From Sphingobacterium sp. CZ-2 (GTDB lineage: Bacteria > Bacteroidota > Bacteroidia > Sphingobacteriales > Sphingobacteriaceae): DNA of 64,000 nucleotides. Position numbers and translations under genes: made by a program. The notes beneath the pieces are model-generated. The model had not been told where the DNA came from, did no database searches, and was given only the letters and a program-made list of their open reading frames with translations. Shown here one piece after another: positions 15,917 to 25,071 of this stretch (within the stretch, counting starts at the first letter, position 1; every line of letters starts with the position of its first letter). Location of the stretch: contig NZ_CP038159.1 in the NCBI RefSeq assembly GCF_004526235.1, forward strand, positions 1,612,001 through 1,676,000, written 5' to 3'.

Positions 15917-17437
15917 TTAAGGCTTTTGCCACCACATTTTTGTATTGATTTCATCTGCCCCTTGTCTGGCAACCGCTTCTCTATAACTTACTGGGTTAGA
16001 AGATTGCACGTAGACTGGATATTGCATACGCGCCGGCATTTCGCCATTGTTCTTCAAACCTGCTCCTTTTGGCAATATTGGATGTCCTGTTCTTCTATAC
16101 TCGAACCATTGTTGAAGATCTACTAAGAACAACGCAAAATACTTTTGCTGATGGATCATTTCCATTTTCTCGTCGAAAGTTGCCGCAGCATCCCAAGCCT
16201 TATCAGAGGCCGCCAGATGTTCCTCGATATTTCCGGTCCATGTCGGTACCCATAGGGTAATGGAATTGGAAGCGCCAGAATAGAAAGGCACGCTAGGATC
16301 TCCAGTGATATAGCCTTTCAGCATGGCTTCTGCCTTGATGAATTCCACCTCCGCAAAATTCATGATCATTCCGGTCATAGGTTCATGCTGCATGCTGTAT
16401 CCCCCTACGATCTGATCTGCCGAATAGAAATAGGACATTTTTGAATAATCCTCCGAACCTTGGGCATATCCACTTGGAACACCTACGAAGTTTCCGGACA
16501 CGGGCGCAATTCCCCAACGGTTTACACCTGCTTTCCCATAGTCAGGAATGTTCAATCGTGGATCATTCGTATCACGCAAGAAATCAATGAAATATTCGGC
16601 AATCGCAGTTGCTCTAAAATCCTGTACCCTTGTCGACATAAATGGGGATACATAAACCCCTTCTCCCGTCCAACGAAGAATGGCAGACTCCTCATTATTG
16701 GCAATGATGGGATAATTAGATTTATTGGTTTCCAAAATCTCTTTGATTTTTGCTTCTGCATAATCTTTTACCTCGGCTTTATGGGCAACACGCATCAATA
16801 ACCTCAGGAATAAGGAGTTTCCAAACTTACGCCAATTGGCTACCGATCCAGCATATACTGGATCCTGTAATGGATCAATTGCGGTATTGGCTTTCAGCAG
16901 GTTATTCGCCGAATCCAATTTCATCAACAGATTGGTATAGATATCCTTCTGGGCATCAAATTTTGGTTCGAACAACAAGGAGTCTCTTCCCAAGGTAGCC
17001 TGTGTATAAGGGATATCACCATACGTATCCGTTAGAATGGAGTTGGTCCATGCCTGAAGGATCATGGAGATCCCTTGATAGGACGTATTAAAGGTCAACT
17101 CATTCTGCGCCTTGCTGTACATATCCTTGTAATTGGATAGATTCAGGAAGTGGTTGCTCCAAAGGTAATCTGACCAACTTCTTCTAAAGTCATATCGGAA
17201 GACTTTGAATTCGCCATCTCCAATGGAAACAGTGACCTGCATCAATTCATTGTTGAAGCCCCTGTTCCGGTTCATATTGGCGGATACGGAAGAGATCAAA
17301 GCATTTGCCATGAACTGCTCCGGATAGGCTTCCGTGGTTTTGGTCGGGTCGACATTCAGGTCAACAAAACCTTTATCGCAAGATGAAAGTGCTAAGATGC
17401 TTAACAGACTTCCAAATAGTATATTTTTCAATTTCAT
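15917..17437 (-). CDS. SusD/RagB-like lipoprotein (SusD-like_2 type)
   Basis: This surface lipoprotein forms the lid of the SusC transporter. The protein (about 506 aa) starts MKLKNILFGSLLSILALSSC, a clean lipoprotein signal. Next come FVDLNVDPTKTTEAYPEQFM and the helical TPR-like body typical of the SusD-like_2 family (PF12771 type), including YKDMYSKAQNELTF and the conserved EVEFIKAEAMLKGY segment. The start is set at 17437 because upstream in-frame codons overlap the susC stop (17448). It is co-directional with susC at an 10-base gap and should be co-expressed with it. Confidence 0.94.
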   Translation of the reverse strand: MKLKNILFGSLLSILALSSCDKGFVDLNVDPTKTTEAYPEQFMANALISSVSANMNRNRGFNNELMQVTVSIGDGEFKVFRYDFRRSWSDYLWSNHFLNLSNYKDMYSKAQNELTFNTSYQGISMILQAWTNSILTDTYGDIPYTQATLGRDSLLFEPKFDAQKDIYTNLLMKLDSANNLLKANTAIDPLQDPVYAGSVANWRKFGNSLFLRLLMRVAHKAEVKDYAEAKIKEILETNKSNYPIIANNEESAILRWTGEGVYVSPFMSTRVQDFRATAIAEYFIDFLRDTNDPRLNIPDYGKAGVNRWGIAPVSGNFVGVPSGYAQGSEDYSKMSYFYSADQIVGGYSMQHEPMTGMIMNFAEVEFIKAEAMLKGYITGDPSVPFYSGASNSITLWVPTWTGNIEEHLAASDKAWDAAATFDEKMEMIHQQKYFALFLVDLQQWFEYRRTGHPILPKGAGLKNNGEMPARMQYPVYVQSSNPVSYREAVARQGADEINTKMWWQKP

Positions 17438-17447
17438 GATAATCGAG

Positions 17448-20400
17448 TTAGAAACCAACAATTAGGTTAAATCCGAATGTACGGGTTGACGGGAATTGAG
17501 CAATCTCAAATCCTTTCACGATATCCCCACCATCCAAGGTTCCGAATTCTGGATCGAAGGCCGGCCATTTGGTCCAGATGAATAGATCACGGCCATAAAC
17601 ACCAATGGTCGCCCGGTTAATGCCTAAACGGGAAACCAGGTTCTTATTTAAGCTATAATCCAAACGCGCTTCCCTAAATTTGATGAAATCGGTAGGGAAT
17701 GTGCTTCCTTCGGCATTATCCTGCCCGAAATGAGAACGGTAATATTCATCAACGTTCTTGGCGATGACATCATTTTGGCGGTAGGTACCATCCGCATTCT
17801 GGATTACCCCATTACCGATGATACTGCTGTAGCGTCCTGGTAAGGTATTTTTGGTTTTTCCTTGCTCTGCTAATTTATAATGGGTTAAGGAATGACCAAC
17901 TGCTCCCCATTGGGTATCGAACAAGAGGTTCATACGCAACCCTTTATAAGAGAAGTTATTTCCGAAACTCATTTTACCTTTTGGAATGGTATTTCCCAAA
18001 TACAGGATTTCACTGGTTAGTTTCGCGTATCCGGTAGATTCATCATAGATGACTTGTCCATCAGGAGCACGCTCATAGCCAATACCATAAAGATCGCCTA
18101 AACTTCCACCGACCATTCCTACAATCTGTCCAGATCCTACTGAACGCTGCTGAAGCACGATGGTGCTATCGGTCAACTGTTTGATGAGGTTTTTATTTCC
18201 GGTATAGGTAATATAGGATGACCATCCAAAGCCATTGTCTTTAGCTTTGATCTGATCAGTGTTCAAGGCGATTTCTAGACCTTTGTTTTCCACTTCACCA
18301 AAGTTGACCAAGAAACGGCTTACTCCCGAAGCAGGGTCTACGAAACGGTAAAGGTGTTGGTTCGATGAATTTGCTTTATACCAAGCAATATCCAATTTCA
18401 CTTTATTGTTGAACATGCGGATATCGGTACCGAATTCCAGCGACGATGTAGAAAGCGGCTTGATCAACGGATTGGCCAGGGTTGATGGATTAGCCAATGA
18501 CCCTCCCAACAAGGAATTTGGATTTTCGTAATTGAATTCTGTTTGAAAAGGTTTCTGTACACCTGATCCGGTACCTGCATAAGAGGCACGGAATTTACCA
18601 AAGCTGATGAATTCTGGAAGATCCCAGATTTTAGAGAACACGAAACTTCCGTTGATAGAAGGATAATTGAACCCTAATTCTTTATCGATATACAAACGTG
18701 TAGCCAAGGTACTTGCCCAGTCCCTACGGAACGTAGCATCCAGGAATAAGAAATCCTTATATCCAGTAGTTACCAAAGTATATAAACTGTTGGTTTGGGA
18801 TCGCTCGATGATCTGACGGGTTTTTACCCCATATTTTGAATTGTTGTGGTTGTAAACACCTGGGTAGAACAAACCATCAGAGGTCATTTCATCCCGATCA
18901 TAATCGATACGGGCAGATGCACCACCTAAGTTGACTGAAAAATCAAAGTTATCGTTCAGTTTTTTATTATAGGTCACCAAGAAATCGATATTGGTTTCCT
19001 TCGAGAAAATAGATTGGCTACGGTATGATCCTTCCCGAAGTTTAGAACCGGCATCGTAAGGTCTATTCTGGTTTCTATCCTCGATCCCCATATCCATTGC
19101 CGCGCGAACATGGGCTTTCAGGTCTTTGGAAAACTGATAAACGGCCTGTGCATTCCCGGTAATGGTATGCCTGTTGTTGGCATTGATGAACTCATAGGAG
19201 ATCGCGTATGGGTTTTCTGGATAGGTACTGAATGGATAAGCAATTTTACGATCTTCTTCACCATTCACCCAATAATTTCTCAACCAATTCAGGTCAGCGC
19301 TTGGTTGCCAGAAAATATACCAGTACATCAAGGATTGGTTTCCATAACCTGTTCCCGGCAAATTGTCTGACCAGCGGTTGGTATAATTCACTTTGGAATT
19401 GATGGTCAGTTTATCGGTGATCTTGGAACTCACGGACAGTGCCAATGAATTCTTTTTATATCCGGTATTCGGAACGATCCATTTGTTCTGGGTATTGGTG
19501 GCGGAGAATCTGGCAGTTGTCTTGTCGGTACTTCCGTCGATAGATACCGTATTGGTAAAGGTTCTACCAACATCAAAGAAACCATTTACGCCATTTTTGC
19601 CATCATAGGCACGCCAAGGTGTTCTTGTAGGACCTACCTTTTGTAATATAGGATCATATTGGAAAAATTCTTGACCATCGAATTTAGGGCCATAAGCAGA
19701 ACTGGTTCCACTGGTGCTACTTCCATCCACGGAAGAACCGAAGGAGTAATGCGCAGCTCCGTCCAAACCCTGACCATATTCGTATTGTAGATCTGGGGAA
19801 CGGTTCATGCTTTCAAAGGCAGCATTGGAATTAACGGTAATACCAATTCCTTTTCCTTTAGCGGACCCCGATTTAGTGGTAATGATGACCGCACCATTGG
19901 CTCCACGGGAACCATAAAGTGCTGCTGCACCTGGACCTTTTAGTACCGTAATGCTTTCGATATCCTCCGGATTGATGTCGTCCATACCGTTACCATAATC
20001 TACCGGCATGTTGTCGGAACCCGTTCCATAGGCGCCATCAGAACCTAGAGCCGAGGATCGACCAGAACCACCGTTCATGATGACTCCATCGACAACGATC
20101 AGGGCACCATTTTCTCCGGTTAGGTTGTTTTCTCCACGAAGGATGATCTTGGTGGTCCCAACAGGTCCTGCATTGGACCGCATCAGGTTCACACCGGCAA
20201 CTTTTCCGGAAAGAGCATCCATCCAGTTATTGGATAAGGCTTCGGTCAACTGCTCGCCTTTAACGGTAGTAGCCGAATAACCCAAAGCCTGTTCTTCACG
20301 CTTGATTCCCAAAGCCGTGACTACGACTTCCTCGATCGATTCGTCTACAGCCGATAACTTAATGGAATAGGTTTCCTGTTCCACCTTTACGGTTGTTGAG

Positions 20401-20690
20401 TTATAACCTATCATTCTTAGGCTCAATGTCGTCCCTTTCACAACAGAACCACTAAACACCCCGTCTTTGCCTGTAAGGCCTATTGCTCGGTTGTTTGCAC
20501 TAATACTCACGCCCTCTAAAGGGTTCCCAGAACTCTGATCAAGTACCGTAATACGTACATTGATCAATTCTTGTGCAGCATAGGATTTCAAAGGCACATA
20601 CCTGACGTGCCCTGATGCCTGCGAAATACAGGAAAGCCCTAACAATAGGATAAGGCTTCCTTGGCTAATCCTCAAGATCGATCGATTCAT
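17448..20690 (-). CDS. SusC/RagA-family TonB-linked outer-membrane transporter
   Basis: The 1080-aa protein has a signal peptide (1 to about 27), a carboxypeptidase-like regulatory domain (about 42-115, VRITVLDQSSGNPLEGVSIS), a plug domain (about 120-260, with VAGVNLMRSN, IILRGENNLTG, ALIVVDGVIM and SITVLKGPGAAALYGSRGAN) and a 22-strand-type barrel ending in aromatic TFGFNLIVGF. It imports ligands across the outer membrane with energy from TonB. No N-terminal secretin/STN or anti-sigma partner is seen. Its neighbours (SusD, DUF5689, PHP phosphoesterase) hint at a phosphorylated ligand. Confidence 0.96.
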   Translation of the reverse strand: MNRSILRISQGSLILLLGLSCISQASGHVRYVPLKSYAAQELINVRITVLDQSSGNPLEGVSISANNRAIGLTGKDGVFSGSVVKGTTLSLRMIGYNSTTVKVEQETYSIKLSAVDESIEEVVVTALGIKREEQALGYSATTVKGEQLTEALSNNWMDALSGKVAGVNLMRSNAGPVGTTKIILRGENNLTGENGALIVVDGVIMNGGSGRSSALGSDGAYGTGSDNMPVDYGNGMDDINPEDIESITVLKGPGAAALYGSRGANGAVIITTKSGSAKGKGIGITVNSNAAFESMNRSPDLQYEYGQGLDGAAHYSFGSSVDGSSTSGTSSAYGPKFDGQEFFQYDPILQKVGPTRTPWRAYDGKNGVNGFFDVGRTFTNTVSIDGSTDKTTARFSATNTQNKWIVPNTGYKKNSLALSVSSKITDKLTINSKVNYTNRWSDNLPGTGYGNQSLMYWYIFWQPSADLNWLRNYWVNGEEDRKIAYPFSTYPENPYAISYEFINANNRHTITGNAQAVYQFSKDLKAHVRAAMDMGIEDRNQNRPYDAGSKLREGSYRSQSIFSKETNIDFLVTYNKKLNDNFDFSVNLGGASARIDYDRDEMTSDGLFYPGVYNHNNSKYGVKTRQIIERSQTNSLYTLVTTGYKDFLFLDATFRRDWASTLATRLYIDKELGFNYPSINGSFVFSKIWDLPEFISFGKFRASYAGTGSGVQKPFQTEFNYENPNSLLGGSLANPSTLANPLIKPLSTSSLEFGTDIRMFNNKVKLDIAWYKANSSNQHLYRFVDPASGVSRFLVNFGEVENKGLEIALNTDQIKAKDNGFGWSSYITYTGNKNLIKQLTDSTIVLQQRSVGSGQIVGMVGGSLGDLYGIGYERAPDGQVIYDESTGYAKLTSEILYLGNTIPKGKMSFGNNFSYKGLRMNLLFDTQWGAVGHSLTHYKLAEQGKTKNTLPGRYSSIIGNGVIQNADGTYRQNDVIAKNVDEYYRSHFGQDNAEGSTFPTDFIKFREARLDYSLNKNLVSRLGINRATIGVYGRDLFIWTKWPAFDPEFGTLDGGDIVKGFEIAQFPSTRTFGFNLIVGF

Positions 20691-20715
20691 TAATTTCAGT
20701 TTTTGTTTGTTTTTC

Positions 20716-21861
20716 TTAATTCAAGCGGATATCCACGTTCAAATGTTTATCACTTCGGATATAGGTAGAAACCACCTCATAGGTTAATGAAGGTTGGTTG
20801 GCTTCGGCAGTTAATGTTTGGGCAGATCCAGGGTAAAGTACAATCTTTTTTGTCCCTTTTCCTGCTTTTAATACCAGCTCAAAATATAGATCACTGTTGT
20901 TCTTGATCTCATAATAATTGGTTACTACTCCTTTATTATTGGTCTTTTTATGGAAAACTGGGCTCAACGCTACACAGGCATCGAACAAAGCCTTTACGTG
21001 TTCTTCTTTTCCAAATAAGTATTTGCTTGACCAAGCTACAGTCCTTCCGCTATTCAATGCTTCGCGGATACCTTGAGCGCTGCGGTCCTTGCTCATGATC
21101 AAGGTCATCGTGCGGTGTACACCTTCTTTGTTCAGATCGTAGCTATGGGCGATCAGGTTATGCATATCGGTATTTCCGATAATGGTTAGGTTTCTGTCCA
21201 ATGCCCAATCTAAGGCTTTGGAATGGAAGCCCAATCCGTTCACTACTTCGATGCCATGTACTTTCTTTTCCTGGTAGAGTTTTTCTACAAATGGAATCCA
21301 TTCATATGATCCCGGAATCTGTTTGTCCTTCCATCCCGGATGGTTCCAGAACACAAAGGCACCATCGTTGATCACGCGGTCAATGGATTCTTGGTCTTTA
21401 TCCTCGTCGCGAACATCGATGAACTTGTTGGCATCAGTAATGAAAAGCGCATTGAAGTGTCCTGGAGGCGTATTACGGGTAACTTCTGTTCCTTTGATCA
21501 GGACCAAGTTGTTTTCTTTAGCCAATTCCACGGCAAGGTCATGTGAGCGGTTATGGTCGGTGTTCACATCATCTTTATGGGGTTGGTATTCCATATGTTC
21601 GGTAATGGAAATGGCATCCAAACCTTCTTTCCAAGCTTCCTGCACGCGTACGTTAGGCCATACATGGCCATCTGTAAATACGGTATGCATGTGGAAATCA
21701 CATTTTAGAACCTGGAAACCGTTGACATTGGGAATATGGATGATATCGCGTTTGGATGGCAAACGGAATTCGTCCAAAGTGATTACTCCTTGATTGGTTT
21801 GACTGAATAAACTGGTTGTTCCTAATAATAGTAGGCTGGTTAGTATTGCTGTTTTCTTCAT
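20716..21861 (-). CDS. Secreted PHP-domain phosphoesterase
   Basis: The 381-aa protein has a signal peptide (MKKTAILTSLLLLGTTSLFS) and then a PHP domain. Metal ligands appear as CDFHMHTVFTDG (D55, H57, H59, D64), ISITEHMEY, IKGTEVTR, NHPGWKD and IGNTDMH. A small C-terminal beta domain (about 300-381) is typical of exported PHP proteins, some named Sb-PDE-like phosphodiesterases. It is first in a minus-strand run of four, 25 bases before susC. A periplasmic or surface role in cleaving phosphoesters before or after SusCD import is a reasonable inference; the substrate is unknown. Confidence 0.88.
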   Translation of the reverse strand: MKKTAILTSLLLLGTTSLFSQTNQGVITLDEFRLPSKRDIIHIPNVNGFQVLKCDFHMHTVFTDGHVWPNVRVQEAWKEGLDAISITEHMEYQPHKDDVNTDHNRSHDLAVELAKENNLVLIKGTEVTRNTPPGHFNALFITDANKFIDVRDEDKDQESIDRVINDGAFVFWNHPGWKDKQIPGSYEWIPFVEKLYQEKKVHGIEVVNGLGFHSKALDWALDRNLTIIGNTDMHNLIAHSYDLNKEGVHRTMTLIMSKDRSAQGIREALNSGRTVAWSSKYLFGKEEHVKALFDACVALSPVFHKKTNNKGVVTNYYEIKNNSDLYFELVLKAGKGTKKIVLYPGSAQTLTAEANQPSLTYEVVSTYIRSDKHLNVDIRLN

Positions 21862-22172
21862 GGTTTTAGATTATGTTGAACAAAACTACAGTCAATATAT
21901 AAATTTTATGTTAAGAAATTGTTTAGTATTTGATAAGAATTAACATGAATTTTGGTGTTTTATAAGGAAAGAAAAGCAAAGAAAAGGTTGCATAGGAAAT
22001 ATTTAAGAAAAATAAAGGTGCGCGGAAGGTGTCAAAAACCGCATGATAACGCATTTTAGTTAATTTATTTTCTTGAGAAAGGAGGTTGAATTGGGGAAGG
22101 ATTAATTTTGAAAATTGTGGTTTCTTATGGGTATTTTTTTGGGGATTTTAGGGAATTGTAAAGAAAAATCCA
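21862..22172. other. Intergenic region upstream of the PHP-SusCD locus
   Basis: This 311-base AT-rich gap should carry the promoter of the minus-strand import locus. TAGTTTTG on the minus strand (about 21883-21890) fits the TAnnTTTG -7 motif 22 bases from the PHP start, but no -33 element is clear. No gene is visible. Confidence 0.4.
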
Positions 22173-22381
22173 CGTCATTGCGAGGAGGAACGACGAAGCA
22201 ATCTTTGGACTTTGTCATCCTGAGCAGCGTCGAAGGATCTGTACGTGTACTATCGAACAGATGCTTCGACTACGCTCAGCATGACATGTGGGAAGATTGC
22301 TTCGTGCCTCGCAATGACGAACGCCCTCGCAATGACGTAGGGTCGCAATGACGTAGGGTCGCAATGTCGTAAGGCTGCAAT
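22173..22381. repeat. Composite nested REP-like repeat
   Basis: The outer arms CGTCATTGCGAGGAGGAACG (from 22173) and its complement ending CTCGCAATGACG (22319) enclose a second, unrelated palindrome at 22214-22285. That inner palindrome starts GTCATCCTGAGC and ends GCTCAGCATGAC. A tail of short tandem GCAATGACGTAGGGTC units runs to about 22381. The same nested design recurs at 52995-53164. Confidence 0.85.
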
Positions 22382-22387
22382 GAAAAC

Positions 22388-23353
22388 CTACCTTGCCTTC
22401 ACCGGTCTTTCGCCGAAATGCCTATCCCGTTCAAAAGTCGACATATGTCTTTCTTTCTTCGCTGGATAGATATCATCCAAGGTAATCATGATACCAGTCT
22501 CTTCCACCTCGCCAAATTCATTGTTCCTAGCGGTACCAAAAACACGCATGGTTGGCGACAAATTCATATACGTATTGATCAATGGCGGAACATTCTCCCC
22601 CAACTCTCTTACACGCGTATTCAACACCTTATAACCTTCTTTATAATCCAAGCCATCAAAAATGCCTTCAAACTTGGAAACATCAGTCTTATACCCCAAA
22701 AACAAATCTGGAGATGGAGTAACTAATTTATCCTTATCCGGAAAATAATGGTTCATGAAGTAGATCAGCAGATCTCTGGCTTCTTCATTATATTGCGGGT
22801 ACATGGTCACCTTTCCAAATAGATACTTCACATCTGGATTCAACAACACCACCGCCCCTAGCCCATCCCAAAGGTTATCCAAAGAGAATATCCCTTTGCG
22901 GTTATCAATTGCGGGTTGGTATTTGGGTTGTACCCATGATCTTCCCAATTCCAAGGTCTGGGGAAGATAGTTCTTTACAAAGTCTTCTGAAAAATCAAAA
23001 TAATGCGCTGTGGAGAGATGGACTTCCCCATCTTCTGAAACGGCATTATCACATTTGATCACACGGTATCCCGCAATGATCTCTTCATCATCCGGGTTCC
23101 AGGCGATCAGCTGGTCGTAGTTATGTTCACTGATATCGTTCTCATCAATATCCAGTGCTTGCCCGGTACCACCTCCCGCGGAGCGGAAACTCAACTCTCT
23201 CAGTCGGCCAATCTCGCGCATGATATTCGGAGACGTATGATAGTTTACCAAATAAACCTCATTGTTGCCATTATTAGTATAACGGACAAAAGCTTCTTTA
23301 GTAAGTTCTTTCTTAATTAATTCCCGATCAACAGGTTGAATTATTTCTTGCAT
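22388..23353 (-). CDS. GNAT-like N-acyltransferase, glycine-lipid type (GlsB-like)
   Basis: The 321-aa protein belongs to the hemolysin/OlsB-like acyltransferase group (Acetyltransf_5 type). Segments include REIGRLRELSFRSAGGGTG, IAGYRVIKCD, FVKNYLPQTLELGRSWVQPK and LDNLWDGLGAVVLLNPDVKYLFG. In Bacteroides the adjacent pair GlsB (N-acyltransferase) and GlsA (O-acyltransferase) makes glycine lipids, and the same order and spacing occur here with a gap of only 6 bases. Ornithine-lipid synthesis is an alternative, because OlsB is a relative. The head-group amino acid cannot be read from the sequence. Confidence 0.8.
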   Translation of the reverse strand: MQEIIQPVDRELIKKELTKEAFVRYTNNGNNEVYLVNYHTSPNIMREIGRLRELSFRSAGGGTGQALDIDENDISEHNYDQLIAWNPDDEEIIAGYRVIKCDNAVSEDGEVHLSTAHYFDFSEDFVKNYLPQTLELGRSWVQPKYQPAIDNRKGIFSLDNLWDGLGAVVLLNPDVKYLFGKVTMYPQYNEEARDLLIYFMNHYFPDKDKLVTPSPDLFLGYKTDVSKFEGIFDGLDYKEGYKVLNTRVRELGENVPPLINTYMNLSPTMRVFGTARNNEFGEVEETGIMITLDDIYPAKKERHMSTFERDRHFGERPVKAR

Positions 23354-23359
23354 AGATTA

Positions 23360-24190
23360 TTATTTACTGTTGGCCATCGCATAAACCTGCTGTTTAACAT
23401 CTTCGGCCCAGGCTCTTTCGTTTTTGCTTTGGTCGAAATGTGTATATGGAATACGTTTACCGATGCGGATTTTGATGTTCTTCCCGCGTTGGGAAAACAA
23501 CTCATCAGGTAAATATAACATTTCAATGTTAGCTTTTAAACCTAGTTTTGCTCTTATTCTCGCTAAATTATAGAAGAAATTAGAATTCCTACCCTCAATG
23601 TAGACAGGAACGATGTCCTTTTTGTATTTTTTTGCTTTATTGATAAAGCTTTTTTTCCATTCTAGGTCAACAATTTTGCCTTTTATTTTCCGTGAAACCA
23701 ATCCGGCCGGGAAAACCAACAGGGCATGGTCGGAGGCATAGGCGGTTTCAATGGCCGCGATTCCTGCCTTACTCTGATTGCCTACCTTATTAACAGGCAC
23801 GAACAAAGGCTCCAGGTTGCGGATGTTCAATAGGATATCATTCACCAGGAATTTCACATCCTTCCGGTATTTTCCGATAGCCTGCATAAAAGCCACGCCA
23901 TCCAGTCCACCAAGTGGGTGGTTGGAAGCAAAGATCACACTATCCTCCAAAGGAATGTTCTCCACACCCTCCAGATGAACCTCTACATCCAGCTCCTTCA
24001 ATAAAGAATCCACAAAATCCAAGCCTAGGTCATCGTAATACCTGGTCATGATATAGTTGATCTCATCTTCGTGTATAACACGCTCTAAGTAACTAATTAA
24101 TGGTTTGGGTATCCACTTCGCTAATTTTGGACTTTTCTTATGAATGACTTCTCGAATCTTTATAAACTTCTCTTGCTCTAGTAAGTCCAT
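23360..24190 (-). CDS. PlsC-like O-acyltransferase, glycine-lipid type (GlsA-like)
   Basis: The 276-aa protein is a lysophospholipid-acyltransferase relative. Block I reads SNHPLGGLDG (89-98, with H91 and D97). The FVPVNKVGNQSK and LVFPAGLVSRK segments correspond to the substrate and block III motifs. It has no strong N-terminal membrane anchor. It lies directly upstream of the GlsB-like gene and both probably act on the same aminolipid at the inner membrane: the N-acyltransferase first, this O-acyltransferase second. It was named by family and context, not by activity. Confidence 0.8.
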   Translation of the reverse strand: MDLLEQEKFIKIREVIHKKSPKLAKWIPKPLISYLERVIHEDEINYIMTRYYDDLGLDFVDSLLKELDVEVHLEGVENIPLEDSVIFASNHPLGGLDGVAFMQAIGKYRKDVKFLVNDILLNIRNLEPLFVPVNKVGNQSKAGIAAIETAYASDHALLVFPAGLVSRKIKGKIVDLEWKKSFINKAKKYKKDIVPVYIEGRNSNFFYNLARIRAKLGLKANIEMLYLPDELFSQRGKNIKIRIGKRIPYTHFDQSKNERAWAEDVKQQVYAMANSK

Positions 24191-24365
24191 ATAATTACCG
24201 CTCTTTTTAAAGTAGGGTAAAATTACACATTTCCTTTAAAGTACCATTAAACATCTTTTTATTTTATTTCAAAATATATATTTTCGTTACCTTAGCATCA
24301 ACGAATCATTAAACTCCTAATTAAACGTTTTCTCAAAATAAGGGTTTAATATATAAAACGGTTTC

Positions 24366-25028
24366 ATGTATATAGGCGAAAACATATCTACGCTCTACAC
24401 CGAGGTCCATCCAAACGACACGGTAGCTGCTACCCTGGATAAGGTCAATGAGCTCCATCTCCAACAACTCCCTGTTGTTAAAGGCAAGGAATACCTGGGG
24501 ATCATCACCGAAGAAGACCTCTTGAACGTAGATGATGACCTGAAAACCATCAAGGAACTCAAGTTCACTTTTCCATTTATTTATCTTTTCGATTACCAAC
24601 ATATTTTTGATGCCCTGCAATACCTGGAAACTTATCAGTTTGATATGTTGCCCATCATGAACAAGAACAACCAATATGTGGGTGTGATCACGCCAAAGGA
24701 TCTGCTATTGGCCTTGAACAAGACCGTATCCAACCAGGAGATTGGGGCGATCATCGTGTTGGAAATGGAAGAGCGCGACAATTCCTTGACCCATATTGCG
24801 AATATCATCGAATCGGAAAACTGTAAGATCCTGCAGACTGGCGTTAAGGTGATGGAGGATTCATCCAAAGTGGAACTGACCATCAAACTCAACAAGACCA
24901 ATATTTCTTCGGTTTTGGCATCCCTCTGGCGACATGATTATGTGGTGAAAGCGACTTTTAATGATGGATCTGACCAGAACGACATACAAGAGCGGTACAA
25001 TCTTTTGATGAATTATTTGAACCTATAA
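24366..25028 (+). CDS. CBS-domain protein
   Basis: The 220-aa soluble protein holds two CBS motifs (about 5-60, ISTLYTEVHPNDTVAATLDK and LPVVKGKEYLGIITEEDLL; and about 75-130, LPIMNKNNQYVGVITPKDLL) followed by an ACT-like C-terminal region (about 140-210, ILQTGVKVMEDSSKVELTIKL). CBS pairs usually bind adenine nucleotides, so it may sense energy state. It stands 43 bases before nadK on the same strand, which would suit a link to NAD(P) metabolism; that is inference. A TACCTTAG sequence near 24288 loosely resembles a -7 motif. Confidence 0.88.
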   Translation: MYIGENISTLYTEVHPNDTVAATLDKVNELHLQQLPVVKGKEYLGIITEEDLLNVDDDLKTIKELKFTFPFIYLFDYQHIFDALQYLETYQFDMLPIMNKNNQYVGVITPKDLLLALNKTVSNQEIGAIIVLEMEERDNSLTHIANIIESENCKILQTGVKVMEDSSKVELTIKLNKTNISSVLASLWRHDYVVKATFNDGSDQNDIQERYNLLMNYLNL

Positions 25029-25071
25029 TTTATCAGAAATTCCCATCTTTGACTAAATTTTAAAAGAAAGC

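Noticed and set aside
22115-22351. 78-codon frame over the composite repeat
   Set aside because: Most of it translates the REP-like palindromes. The same kind of frame appears at 52976-53161 and 62636-62824 only because the repeats are the same.
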